Shown here: in pieces, positions 17,521-26,212 of the stretch
How positions within the stretch are numbered: position 1 is the stretch's first letter
How the letters are laid out: every line of letters starts with the position of its first letter
Origin: Nemertoderma westbladi
Taxonomy: Eukaryota > Xenacoelomorpha > Nemertodermatida > Nemertodermatidae
Reading direction: 5' to 3'
Length of the DNA: 26,212 nucleotides
Assembly (NCBI GenBank): GCA_032718475.1
Contig: JAUCBJ010002585.1
Coordinates: 1 to 26,212 of the forward strand
Program-made: the position numbers and the translations under genes
The notes under the pieces: model-generated
What the model was told of the DNA's origin: nothing
What the model saw: the letters and a program-made list of their open reading frames with translations, nothing else
Databases searched by the model: none

Positions 17521-20500
17521 ACAGGGCGGCACTGTGTGGATACCATATCGGTAGTCAGACTAGGCAGGTACAGTGACAGGGCGGCACTGTGTGGATAGTC
17601 AGACTCGGTACAGTGACAGGGCGGCACTGTGTGGATAGTCAGACTCGGTACAGTGACAGGGCGGCACTGTGTGGATAGCCAGACTCGGTACAGTGACAGG
17701 GCGGCACTGTGTGGATAGCCAGACTCGGTACAGTGACAGGGCGGCACTGTGTGGATAGTCAGACTCGGTACAGTGACAGGGCGGCACTGTGTGGATAGTC
17801 AGACTCGGTACAGTGACAGGGCGGCACTGTGTGGATAGCCAGACTCGGTACAGTGACAGGGCGGCACTGTGTGGATAGTCAGACTCGGTACAGTGACAGG
17901 GCGGCACTGTGTGGATAGCCAGACTCGGTACAGTGACAGGGCGGCACTGTGTGGATAGCCAGACTCGGTACAGTGACAGGGCGGCACTGTGTGGATAGTC
18001 AGACTCGGTACAGTGACAGGGCGGCACTGTGTGGATAGTCAGACTCGGTACAGTGACAGGGCGGCACTGTGTGGATAGTCAGACTCGGTACAGTGACAGG
18101 GCGGCACTGTGTGGATAGCCAGACTCGGTACAGTGACAGGGCGGCACTGTGTGGATAGTCAGACTCGGTACAGTGACAGGGCGGCACTGTGTGGATAGCC
18201 AGACTCGGTACAGTGACAGGGCGGCACTGTGTGGATAGTCAGACTCGGTACAGTGACAGGGCGGCACTGTGTGGATAGCCAGACTCGGTACAGTGACAGG
18301 GCGGCACTGTGTGGATAGCCAGACTCGGTACAGTGACAGGGCGGCACTGTGTGGATAGTCAGACTCGGTACAGTGACAGGGCGGCACTGTGTGGATAGCC
18401 AGACTCGGTACAGTGACAGGGCGGCACTGTGTGGATAGTCAGACTCGGTACAGTGACAGGGCGGCACTGTGTGGATAGCCAGACTCGGTACAGTGACAGG
18501 GCGGCACTGTGTGGATAGCCAGACTCGGTACAGTGACAGGGCGGCACTGTGTGGATAGTCAGACTCGGTACAGTGACAGGGCGGCACTGTGTGGATAGTC
18601 AGACTCGGTACAGTGACAGGGCGGCACTGTGTGGATAGCCAGACTCGGTACAGTGACAGGGCGGCACTGTGTGGATAGTCAGACTCGGTACAGTGACAGG
18701 GCGGCACTGTGTGGATAGCCAGACTCGGTACAGTGACAGGGCGGCACTGTGTGGATAGCCAGACTCGGTACAGTGACAGGGCGGCACTGTGTGGATAGTC
18801 AGACTCGGTACAGTGACAGGGCGGCACTGTGTGGATAGTCAGACTCGGTACAGTGACAGGGCGGCACTGTGTGGATAGTCAGACTCGGTACAGTGACAGG
18901 GCGGCACTGTGTGGATAGCCAGACTCGGTACAGTGACAGGGCGGCACTGTGTGGATAGTCAGACTCGGTACAGTGACAGGGCGGCACTGTGTGGATAGCC
19001 AGACTCGGTACAGTGACAGGGCGGCACTGTGTGGATAGTCAGACTCGGTACAGTGACAGGGCGGCACTGTGTGGATAGCCAGACTCGGTACAGTGACAGG
19101 GCGGCACTGTGTGGATAGCCAGACTCGGTACAGTGACAGGGCGGCACTGTGTGGATAGTCAGACTCGGTACAGTGACAGGGCGGCACTGTGTGGATAGCC
19201 AGACTCGGTACAGTGACAGGGCGGCACTGTGTGGATAGTCAGACTCGGTACAGTGACAGGGCGGCACTGTGTGGATAGCCAGACTCGGTACAGTGACAGG
19301 GCGGCACTGTGTGGATAGTCAGACTCGGTACAGTGACAGGGCGGCACTGTGTGGATAGCCAGACTCGGTACAGTGACAGGGCGGCACTGTGTGGATAGTC
19401 AGACTCGGTACAGTGACAGGGCGGCACTGTGTGGATAGTCAGACTAGGTACAGTGACAGGGCGGCACTGTGTGGATATTCAGAATAGGTACAGTGACAGG
19501 GCGGCACTGTGTGGATAGTCAGACTCGGTACAGTGACAGGGCGGCACTGTGTGGATAGTCAGACTCGGTACAGTGACAGGGCGGCACTGTGTGGATAGCC
19601 AGACTCGGTACAGTGACAGGGCGGCACTGTGTGGATAGCCAGACTCGGTACAGTGACAGGGCGGCACTGTGTGGATAGTCAGACTAGGTACAGTGACAGG
19701 GCGGCACTGTGTGGATAGTCAGACTAGGTACAGTGACAGGGCGGCACTGTGTGGATAGCCAGACTCGGTACAGTGACAGGGCGGCACTGTGTGGATAGTC
19801 AGACTCGGTACAGTGTCAGGGCGGCACTGTGTGGATAGCCAGACTCGGTACAGTGACAGGGCGGCACTGTGTGGATAGTCAGACTCGGTACAGTGACAGG
19901 GCGGCACTGTGTGGATATTCAGAATAGGTACAGTGACAGGGCGGCACTGTGTGGATAGTCAGACTCGGTACAGTGACAGGGCGGCACTGTGTGGATAGCC
20001 AGACTCGGTACAGTGACAGGGCGGCACTGTGTGGATAGTCAGACTCGGTACAGTGACAGGGCGGCACTGTGTGGATAGTCAGACTCGGTACAGTGACAGG
20101 GCGGCACTGTGTGGATAGCCAGACTCGGTACAGTGACAGGGCGGCACTGTGTGGATAGTCAGACTCGGTACAGTGACAGGGCGGCACTGTGTGGATAGTC
20201 AGACTCGGTACAGTGACAGGGCGGCACTGTGTGAATAGTCAGACTCGGTACAGTGACAGGGCGGCACTGTGTGGATAGTCAGACTCGGTACAGTGACAGG
20301 GCGGTACTGTGTGGATAGTCAGACTCGGTACAGTGACAGGGCGGCACTGTGTGGATAGTTAGACTCGGTACAGTGACAGGGCGGCACTGTGTGGATAGTT
20401 AGACTCGGTACAGTGACAGGGCGGCACTGTGTGGATAGTCAGACTCGGTACAGTGACAGGGCGGCACTGTGTGGATAGTCAGACTCGGTACAGTGACAGG

Positions 20501-21395
20501 GCGGCACTGTGTGGATAGTCAGACTCGGTACAGTGACAGGGCGGCACTGTGTGGATAGTCAGACTCGGTACAGTGACAGGGCGGCACTGTGTGGATAGCC
20601 AGACTCGGTACAGTGACAGGGCGGCACTGTGTAGATAGTCAGACTAGGTACAGTGACAGGGCGGCACTGTGTGGATAGTCAGACTCGGTACAGTGACAGG
20701 GCGGCACTGTGTGGATAGCCAGACTCGGTACAGTGACAGGGCGGCACTGTGTAGATAGTCAGACTAGGTACAGTGACAGGGCGGCACTGTGTGGATAGCC
20801 AGACTCGGTACAGTGACAGGGCGGCACTGTGTGGATAGTCAGACTCGGTACAGTGACAGGGCGGCACTGTGTGGATAGTCAGACTCGGTACAGTGACAGG
20901 GCGGCACTGTGTGGATAGTCAGACTCGGTACAGTGACAGGGCGGCACTGTGTGGATAGTCAGACTCGGTACAGTGACAGGGCGGCACTGTGTGGATAGTC
21001 AGACTCGGTACAGTGACAGGGCGGCACTGTGTGGATAGTCAGACTCGGTACAGTGACAGGGCGGCACTGTGTGGATAGTCAGACTCGGTACAGTGACAGG
21101 GCGGCACTGTGTGGATAGCCAGACTCGGTACAGTGACAGGGCGGCACTGTGTAGATAGTCAGACTAGGTACAGTGACAGGGCGGCACTGTGTGGATACCA
21201 TATCGGTAGTCAGACTAGGTAGGTACAGTGACAGGGCGGCACTGTGTGGATAGTCAGACTCGGTACAGTGACAGGGCGGCACTGTGTGGATATTCAGAAT
21301 AGGTACAGTGACAGGGCGGCACTGTTTGGATAGTCAGACTAGGTACAGTGACAGGGCGGCACTGTGTGTATAGTCAGACTAGGTACAGTGACAGG
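17521..21395. repeat. 40-bp minisatellite, about 97 copies
   Basis: A nearly perfect head-to-tail array of a 40-bp unit (GCGGCACTGTGTGGATAGTC then AGACTCGGTACAGTGACAGG). The main variable site is ATAGTC versus ATAGCC. Rarer types are ATATTCAGAATAGG and GTAGATAGTCAGACTAGG. A 55-bp unit with an extra GATACCATATCGGTA-type segment forms the first unit and recurs near 21195-21220. Each unit contains ACAGTG-N9-CACTGT, a possible 6-bp hairpin. Minus-strand open frames through it follow from the repeat and are not considered genes. Confidence 0.98.
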
Positions 21396-22152
21396 AATTA
21401 TATTATTTGCAGCCGCTGTGACTTTATATTTTTTTTTTATTTATTTGTTTTGTTAATTTTTATATTTATTTATTTTGTTAAACCCTTGTTTGATTCAACA
21501 ATCAGCCAATGGGCTGTCAGTATTTCGGTCTCTCTTCTCAGGTGTGCTATTGGAATGATTTTGGCGATTATATTTCAACTGAACTGGAAATCTCGCTGGG
21601 CGATAGCATTTGAAACCGGTTTACAAAATGTATATCTCGCATTTTATTGGCTAGTATTAGTAGTTTGATTGGCTAGTATTTTCTGTTCCACTTCTCTCCT
21701 TGTTTACCATGGTCATTGACGTGGTCGTTAGTTGCTTTAAATATAATGAAATTAAATATGTAATTATATATAACGTATCAAATATACATGAAACTGAAAA
21801 TAAAGATGATGTTTTACGGGAAGGGGGTGATTATGATCAAATTAATGAGGGTACACTTTTGACTGTTTTATAAGAATTATATATAATGTTAGATAATATA
21901 GATAGATATAGTTATTAATAATGTAGAACAATATTTTTATTAAGCTCAAGATATTTTATTTTCCGATTGTTAATAAAGAATGGAGAACATAGTGAAAATA
22001 TGTTTAACATCTTTCAACACGTTTGTGGGACTTCGCGCTGGGAAGCAAGCACTTCTACAGTGCGGAGCAATATTTAAACCTCTACCTAGTCGCCTTCTAG
22101 CGGAAGACTGGAAAACTGCATCGTCACCCACGGCAAATTATACTACAAGGCA
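21396..22152. other. AT-rich spacer
   Basis: No supported gene. Frames reaching here from the array (21348-21668) and at 21980-22207 show no family motifs; the second overlaps the start of the LINE in another frame. Confidence 0.5.
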
Positions 22153-23645
22153 CGTTAACCTGTTCTCCCTGAGGTCTTTAAAATACCTAAAATACCTGAG
22201 TGTTTAAAGCTCATCTATCCCATCATAGTAGACATGTACCGAACAACAAGAGTCCCACAAGAAATGAAAACAAATAAGTTGGTGCCAGTTCCCAAGAAGG
22301 GCAACGAAACACTCTATGGTTCTTTTCGAGGAGTCTCATTGATCTCGATTGCTGCAAAGCTATACAATAGAATTCTATTAAATCGCACCAGGGATCCCAT
22401 TGAGAGACTGCTCCGTGGAAATCAGAATGGGTTCCGTAAAGGTCGTGGGACCATGGAGCCCATTTTGGCACTTAGAAGGATAATTGAAGAGTTATCAAAA
22501 AAGAAAGACAGGCATCTGGCTGTTATCTTTGTTGACTTCTTCAAGGCCTTTGATTCAGTCCCTCGCTCACGTATGTTCAGCATACTTTCATTATACGGGA
22601 TTCCTGATGAAATTATTGCAGCAATCAGATCAGTATACGATGGTTCGACAACATTTGTGTCTACTGTTGACGGTAACGCAGAACCATTTGAAGTGTTATG
22701 GGGCGTCCTCCAGGGAGACACACTTGCATCATTGTTGTTCATAATTGTGGTTGACTATGTCCTACGCTTGTCCTTAGATCATCATAATGATGATGGGGTG
22801 ATGGTAACTCCACCTACTGGCTCCAGAAGTCGAGGAAATCCTGCCAAGTACCTAACTGATCTAGAATTTGCTGATGACTTAGGAGTACTCTCAGAATCAC
22901 TAGAGGGAACCCAACGGCTCCTCAGCTCATTAGAACATGCTGCTTCTAGTGTTGGTCTTTTTATTAACTCCAGAAAGACCACAATTTTGACAGTTAACTT
23001 TGAAAGACCTCAGCAAGTCTCTGATCGGATGAGCATAAGCTCGAAGGATGGTATGCTTGAGCATGTGGACGACTTCTGTTACCTGAGATCATGGATCCGG
23101 AAGTCAGGTGAGGACCTTCGAATACGTAAGGGAAAGGCATGGGCAGCCTTGAATAGGCTTTCCAGGATTTGGAAGTCACCAAGAATTAATCGGAAACTTA
23201 AGGTCCGATTATTTGAGCAGTAGTAGTTCCAGTACTCCTCTATAGGAGTCCATCCTGGGCTCTAACTGCTGAGGACACCAAATCTCTGGATGGCACATTC
23301 ACAAGAATGCTACGCCGGGTTCATTGTGTCAAGTACAATGCACACATCTCCAACCAGACACTATATAACATTGGAGGTGTCTCATTGGTTCCCCCAAGCT
23401 TGACACTAGAACAAAATCGCCTCCGCTTTGCAGGACATTGTTTTCGCCGTGAGGACCAACCAGTGCATAATCTTGTACTTTGGCAGCCTCATGGAGTGAA
23501 TAAGCATGGTGGACAGCTCATGACTTTCTTGAGACGCATCTTAAAGGACACTGGCCTTGAAGATGAGGATGATCTAGCAAATGTCATGGTTGATAGGGAG
23601 TTGTGGCGGCGCAATTTTGTCGACAAGCCGGCACAGTATTCTTAA
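22153..23645 (+). pseudogene. LINE reverse transcriptase, 5'-truncated, one frameshift
   Basis: Non-LTR retrotransposon coding sequence. The frame is open from about 22156 (after a TAA) to 23223 and includes RT motifs FRGVSL, QNGFRKGRGT, VDFFKAFDSVPR, VLQGDTLASLLF and the catalytic LEFADD (FADD at 22867-22878). A frameshift near 23218 sends the reading into the next frame. There the conserved continuation (VVVPVLLY, then the SWALTAEDTKSLDG stretch and the RLRFAGHCFRR tail) is open to TAA at 23643-23645. The endonuclease domain and the 5' end are missing. The domain is well preserved, so truncation and inactivation look recent relative to the copy at 10937. The clade is not assigned; RTE-like is one possibility. 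Confidence 0.88.
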
Positions 23646-24010
23646 AAATACAGCTGCAATGCAGCATGCCGATCCTAGTAGTACAAGGCACCTTCACTTC
23701 ACAAGACTACATGTTTAAAAAACAGTTTAATTAATATCATTAAAGATAGCTATTATCCTTGAAATATTTACGGACGGACAGGCCGACAGATAGGCAGATA
23801 GCAGACAAATAGATAGACTGTCACACCGTCAGCGTGACCGACAGACAGACAGGAAAACAGACAGACAGACCGAAAATAGAGGGAATGGAGAATAGCGTTT
23901 TGAAACAACTCTAGACTAGCCGTATGCTAATCTCACTTACTTCACCACACTGTAAGCGGATTCAATTCCACTTCATTACCCTCCAGAAAATGGGATAAGT
24001 GGCATTTTAG
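23646..24010. other. LINE 3' flank and GACA-rich simple repeat
   Basis: After the LINE stop, about 120 bp may be its 3' UTR. 23770-23875 is an imperfect (GACA/GATA)n tract. No gene. Confidence 0.6.
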
Positions 24011-24066
24011 CAATATGTTGGAGATACGAGATTACCAATATTAATCTCGTATCATAACCAACATTG
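24011..24066. repeat. 56-bp hairpin
   Basis: An outer stem CAATaTGTTGG/CCAACATTG (24011-24021, 24058-24066) and a perfect 11-bp inner stem ATACGAGATTA/TAATCTCGTAT (24024-24034, 24042-24052) surround a 7-base loop. Confidence 0.8.
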
Positions 24067-24609
24067 AGGGAGGGCAACACAAGCCCCAAATCCACATAGA
24101 AAGGAAGGTGAGAGGTTAAACCACCTCGGAGGGAACACAGCTAGTAGAGGCTAGCAGCGGGGGGGAAACACTCCCAGAGAGTGCCAAGGTGACAAGTTAT
24201 ACATTTATTATAGGAAGGGATCACAGCTTGCCAACACATTGTTACTATCAATAATAAAAGGTGACAAGTAGTATATTAGCCAATAGAATAGTAGGAAGCA
24301 CGTGATAGGGAGCAGGAAAGCATCCATTGGGTAGGAGGCCAAGGTAGAGTAGGAGGTGAAGCAATATTTAGTGTATCAATCATATATTATGTCAGATTCT
24401 TGGATTGGTATATCAGTTGGTTATTCAGTTTAGTGCAGACCGGTAACAATTATTCACCGTCATCGGCACTATCGTACCAGTATCTATTATATCTGTATTT
24501 CTACCATATTAATTGTGCTATCATTTTATAACATCAAGGGACAACATCAAACTCTTATTGTTTTTCTCCAATGGCCTCGGCCAAGCTGTTAGCACCATCC
24601 TAAGCAGAA
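24064..24609 (+). mobile_element. Possible LTR of a retrotransposon (left boundary uncertain)
   Basis: The segment starts TGAGGGAGG and ends CTAAGCA (CA at 24605-24606). It contains a TTTTATAACATC TATA-like site near 24522, and is followed within four bases by TGG and then a gag-like coding region. This is the layout of an LTR retrotransposon 5' end. The matching 3' LTR would lie beyond the window, so the call cannot be confirmed here; an alternative left end is the TGTTGG at 24016. Confidence 0.35.
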
Positions 24610-24657
24610 TGGTGACGTGTAGTACAATTACCCGGTCGGGATCTCTGATCCCGTCAC
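24610..24657 (+). other. Possible primer-binding site and leader hairpin
   Basis: TGGTGACGTG at 24610 could be a tRNA primer-binding site; no specific tRNA was identified. GTGAC (24612-24616) can pair with GTCAC (24653-24657) around the perfect hairpin CGGGATC-TCT-GATCCCG (24637-24653), so the leader is strongly structured. Confidence 0.35.
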
Positions 24658-24710
24658 AGTGAATAATTTACCAACTGCTACAACTGTGACTGCGAAGAAG
24701 TAAAGTAAAG

Positions 24711-25127
24711 ATGAGCGAAGGAGAGCCCCGACTATCTGAGGGAGAGAGGACGCCGCCACGGACCCTGGACGATACCAACCAAACGATCCGCGAGGCCGCA
24801 CGACGGTATCGGCCAGCGACGCCGGATTCGCCGATGAGGGACGATCCGGTAGCCCAAGCGGAGGGCGGCCGTCAACCACGAGGGAGGGACGAGTCGACGC
24901 ACGACGGCGGTCGGAGTACCGAAGTCGCCGGCCAGCCACAGGCCGAGGACGTCGGACGGCCCACCGGAACGGCGACGGTGGGGCCGCCGGTACGACGCCG
25001 AACTAGGAGAGGAGGAGGAGTCGGCGAAGAGGACGTCGGGACGAGTGATCGGCTACGACGGGCCTACAACGCCACCAAGAAGCTACTGAAGGAGGCCAGA
25101 GAGGGAGGAGAAGGTAGACCAGCCTAA
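24711..25127 (+). CDS. gag-like ORF 1, 138 residues
   Basis: A GC-rich open frame with ATG at 24711 and TAA at 25125-25127, sitting about 100 bp after the putative primer-binding site. The product is hydrophilic, rich in Arg, Gly, Pro, Asp and Glu, and looks disordered, with a short helical end (TSDRLRRAYNATKKLLKEAR). No zinc knuckle or capsid motif was recognised. Base composition differs sharply from the AT-rich flanks. The next frame (+1) is open from 25088 and overlaps it by 40 nt, which fits either frameshifting or decay. It could also be a host gene exon: a GTGAGT donor-like site lies at 25144. Confidence 0.45.
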   Translation: MSEGEPRLSEGERTPPRTLDDTNQTIREAARRYRPATPDSPMRDDPVAQAEGGRQPRGRDESTHDGGRSTEVAGQPQAEDVGRPTGTATVGPPVRRRTRRGGGVGEEDVGTSDRLRRAYNATKKLLKEAREGGEGRPA

Positions 25128-25840
25128 GTTACACCAAAGGCTAGGTGAGTCGAATAAACATTTTCGATATTTAGTCCGTTTTGGACAGGGAGAACTGGCG
25201 AGTGAGAGAGCGAGGGGGGTCGCCACCGAACTGTTCGAACTGTGGCGATCCGGGGTTATGGAGCCTGAAGTAGTGTACGTAGGGCCATACTTAGTGGATG
25301 CTAGGGGAATTAAGTTAGTGGGTTGGGCAGATCCGCACGAGGGCGAACCCGAGGTTAACCCCGAGGATTCGGTCTCGTCGGTTAGCGAGAACCCCAGAAA
25401 GCGGGGGAAAGTTAGTAGGACAGAGAGGCGACGGGAGTCCGTCGCGACCGATAAGTCCGCTACATCCTCCGCAAAAGCAAGAAGGGTGTTAGAGATAGAT
25501 CTGGCGTGTCAACTAGACATGGTGGCGCTGGATCAGAAAGAGTTGGAGAGGCAGCTGGATGAGGGAACCGCGTTAATAGAGAAAGAGAGAGAGTTAGCGA
25601 GAGAGTGCAAAGAGAGGGCCGAGAGGGTGGCAAGAAACTGTAGAGAGCGGGAGGTGAGGGAGGCAGAATTAGCGAACCAAAGTTTACGAGAGGATAGAGA
25701 GAGAGAGAGAGGCGGGAAAGCGTATGCGGGATGATATGCATGCCCGGTTAAGGGGGCTTATGCAATACCAGGCTAAGCAAAAGCGCCGATTAGAACTGGC
25801 GCAGTTGGGATTATCTGAGAGTGAGGCCTGGTTCGGGTAG
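25088..25840 (+). pseudogene. gag-like ORF 2, coiled coil, frameshifted
   Basis: The frame is open from 25088 (after a TGA), with a possible ATG at 25258, to TGA at 25732-25734. It has an N-terminal part with FGQGELASER and LFELWRSG, a middle with VYVGPYLVDARG and a basic RKRGKVSRTERRRE segment, then a long Glu/Arg coiled coil (ALIEKERELARECKERAERV). At the (GA)n run near 25697-25712, the coiled coil continues in the next frame (MRDDMHARLRGLMQYQ, then KRRLELAQLGLSESEAWFG) to TAG at 25838-25840. So a shift within the GA run breaks one original product. Coiled-coil proteins after a leader fit a retroelement Gag, but no diagnostic domain was identified. Confidence 0.45.
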
Positions 25841-26212
25841 TATTTACGAGGAGCCAGAAGTAATGGAAACGTTTGTTAATACCCCACTTACAGGCACCGG
25901 ACGACAGACCCAGGACTGGTGTGACCGTACGGGCGGGGTAACAATAATACGTTAGAAGGCATTAATATTAATAGTACCGTAGTGGACAACCCTAATCAAA
26001 CTTTCATTGCAGGAAATAACCTTTTACCCGGCATTAATATTTTAAATCCAAATATACAAAATAATCCAAATTAATCCTAATTTAAGTATACAAAGTAATT
26101 CAAATAATTCTAATTTAAACACGCAGAATATTCTAAATAATAATCCTGATTCAGAACAAAATAATTTAAATGATTTAGATAATAATATTGTTGGTAACGG
26201 TGCTATTAATAC
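25841..26212 (+). pseudogene. Continuation of gag-like coding region, Asn-rich, frameshifted and partial
   Basis: Three overlapping frames carry the continuation: 25842-25955 (with FVNTPLTGTGRQTQDWCDR), about 25937-26073 (NNNTLEGININS, NQTFIAGNNLLPG) and about 26070-26212 (NPNLSIQSNSNNSNLN, open at the window edge). The Asn-rich composition is shared across the last two frames, which indicates one coding sequence with indels at about 25935 and 26070. No protease or reverse transcriptase has been reached by the edge. Confidence 0.4.

Noticed and set aside
17499-21282. Many minus-strand ORFs encoding a Cys/Pro/Ser-rich repeat protein
   Set aside because: They follow from a 40-bp period read in three frames. 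Their ends are set only by whether ATAGTC (stop in one frame) or ATAGCC occurs, and no start context or non-repeat domain exists.
21348-21668. 106-codon ORF after the 40-bp array
   Set aside because: It starts inside the repeat and crosses a T-rich run giving a spurious hydrophobic stretch; no family features.
24628-24939. Minus-strand ORF opposite the gag-like ORF
   Set aside because: A GC-rich region leaves the antisense frame open; the plus-strand frame has the leader context and coherent continuation.

Overview
The window is eukaryotic and animal-like. It is AT-rich, gene-poor and dominated by transposable elements and tandem repeats. The one complete protein-coding gene is an animal-type family-4 cytochrome P450. 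The decayed LINE reverse transcriptases, a Penelope-like element end, SINE-like and LTR-like sequence, and long minisatellites suit a marine or other invertebrate genome. A lophotrochozoan is one guess, but the sequence alone does not settle the phylum. No operons, bacterial genes or CRISPR arrays are present.

Layout, left to right. 1-2150: minus-strand CR1/L2/Jockey-type LINE, 5'-truncated and frameshifted, running off the left edge. 2433-3584: 5'-truncated Penelope-like element (PLE) between 13-bp direct repeats. It has 340-bp inverted arms, the end of a GIY-YIG-like domain, and a hammerhead-ribozyme-like motif in each arm. About 4149-4246: possible short minus-strand exon between a C18 and a G25 tract. 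4582-6374: 25-bp minisatellite, about 72 copies. 6433-8396: candidate non-autonomous DNA transposon whose ends are inverted arrays of a 17-bp repeat, bounded by an 8-bp direct repeat; it contains a tRNA-like SINE head. 8844-9456: hairpin and MITE-like sequence. 10937-11126: internally deleted fragment of the same LINE family found at 22153. 11415-11622: 23-bp repeats. 12029-12089: G-tract. 12205-13701: intronless CYP4 gene, minus strand. 14438-14755 and 17227-17502: weak unrecognised open stretches. 15330-15965: nine 68-bp repeats. 17521-21395: about 97 copies of a 40-bp minisatellite with an 800-bp internal duplication. 22153-23645: second LINE, plus strand, one frameshift. 24011-26212: hairpin, LTR/leader-like sequence, then a GC-rich, repeatedly frameshifted gag-like coding region running off the right edge.

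The genes do not form a pathway. The P450 appears to be a lone host gene in a repeat-rich neighbourhood; everything else is mobile-element debris, satellite DNA or unassigned. The strongest leads are the PLE with its ribozyme-like motif, the inverted-array transposon, and the variant pattern recording an 800-bp duplication inside the 40-bp array.
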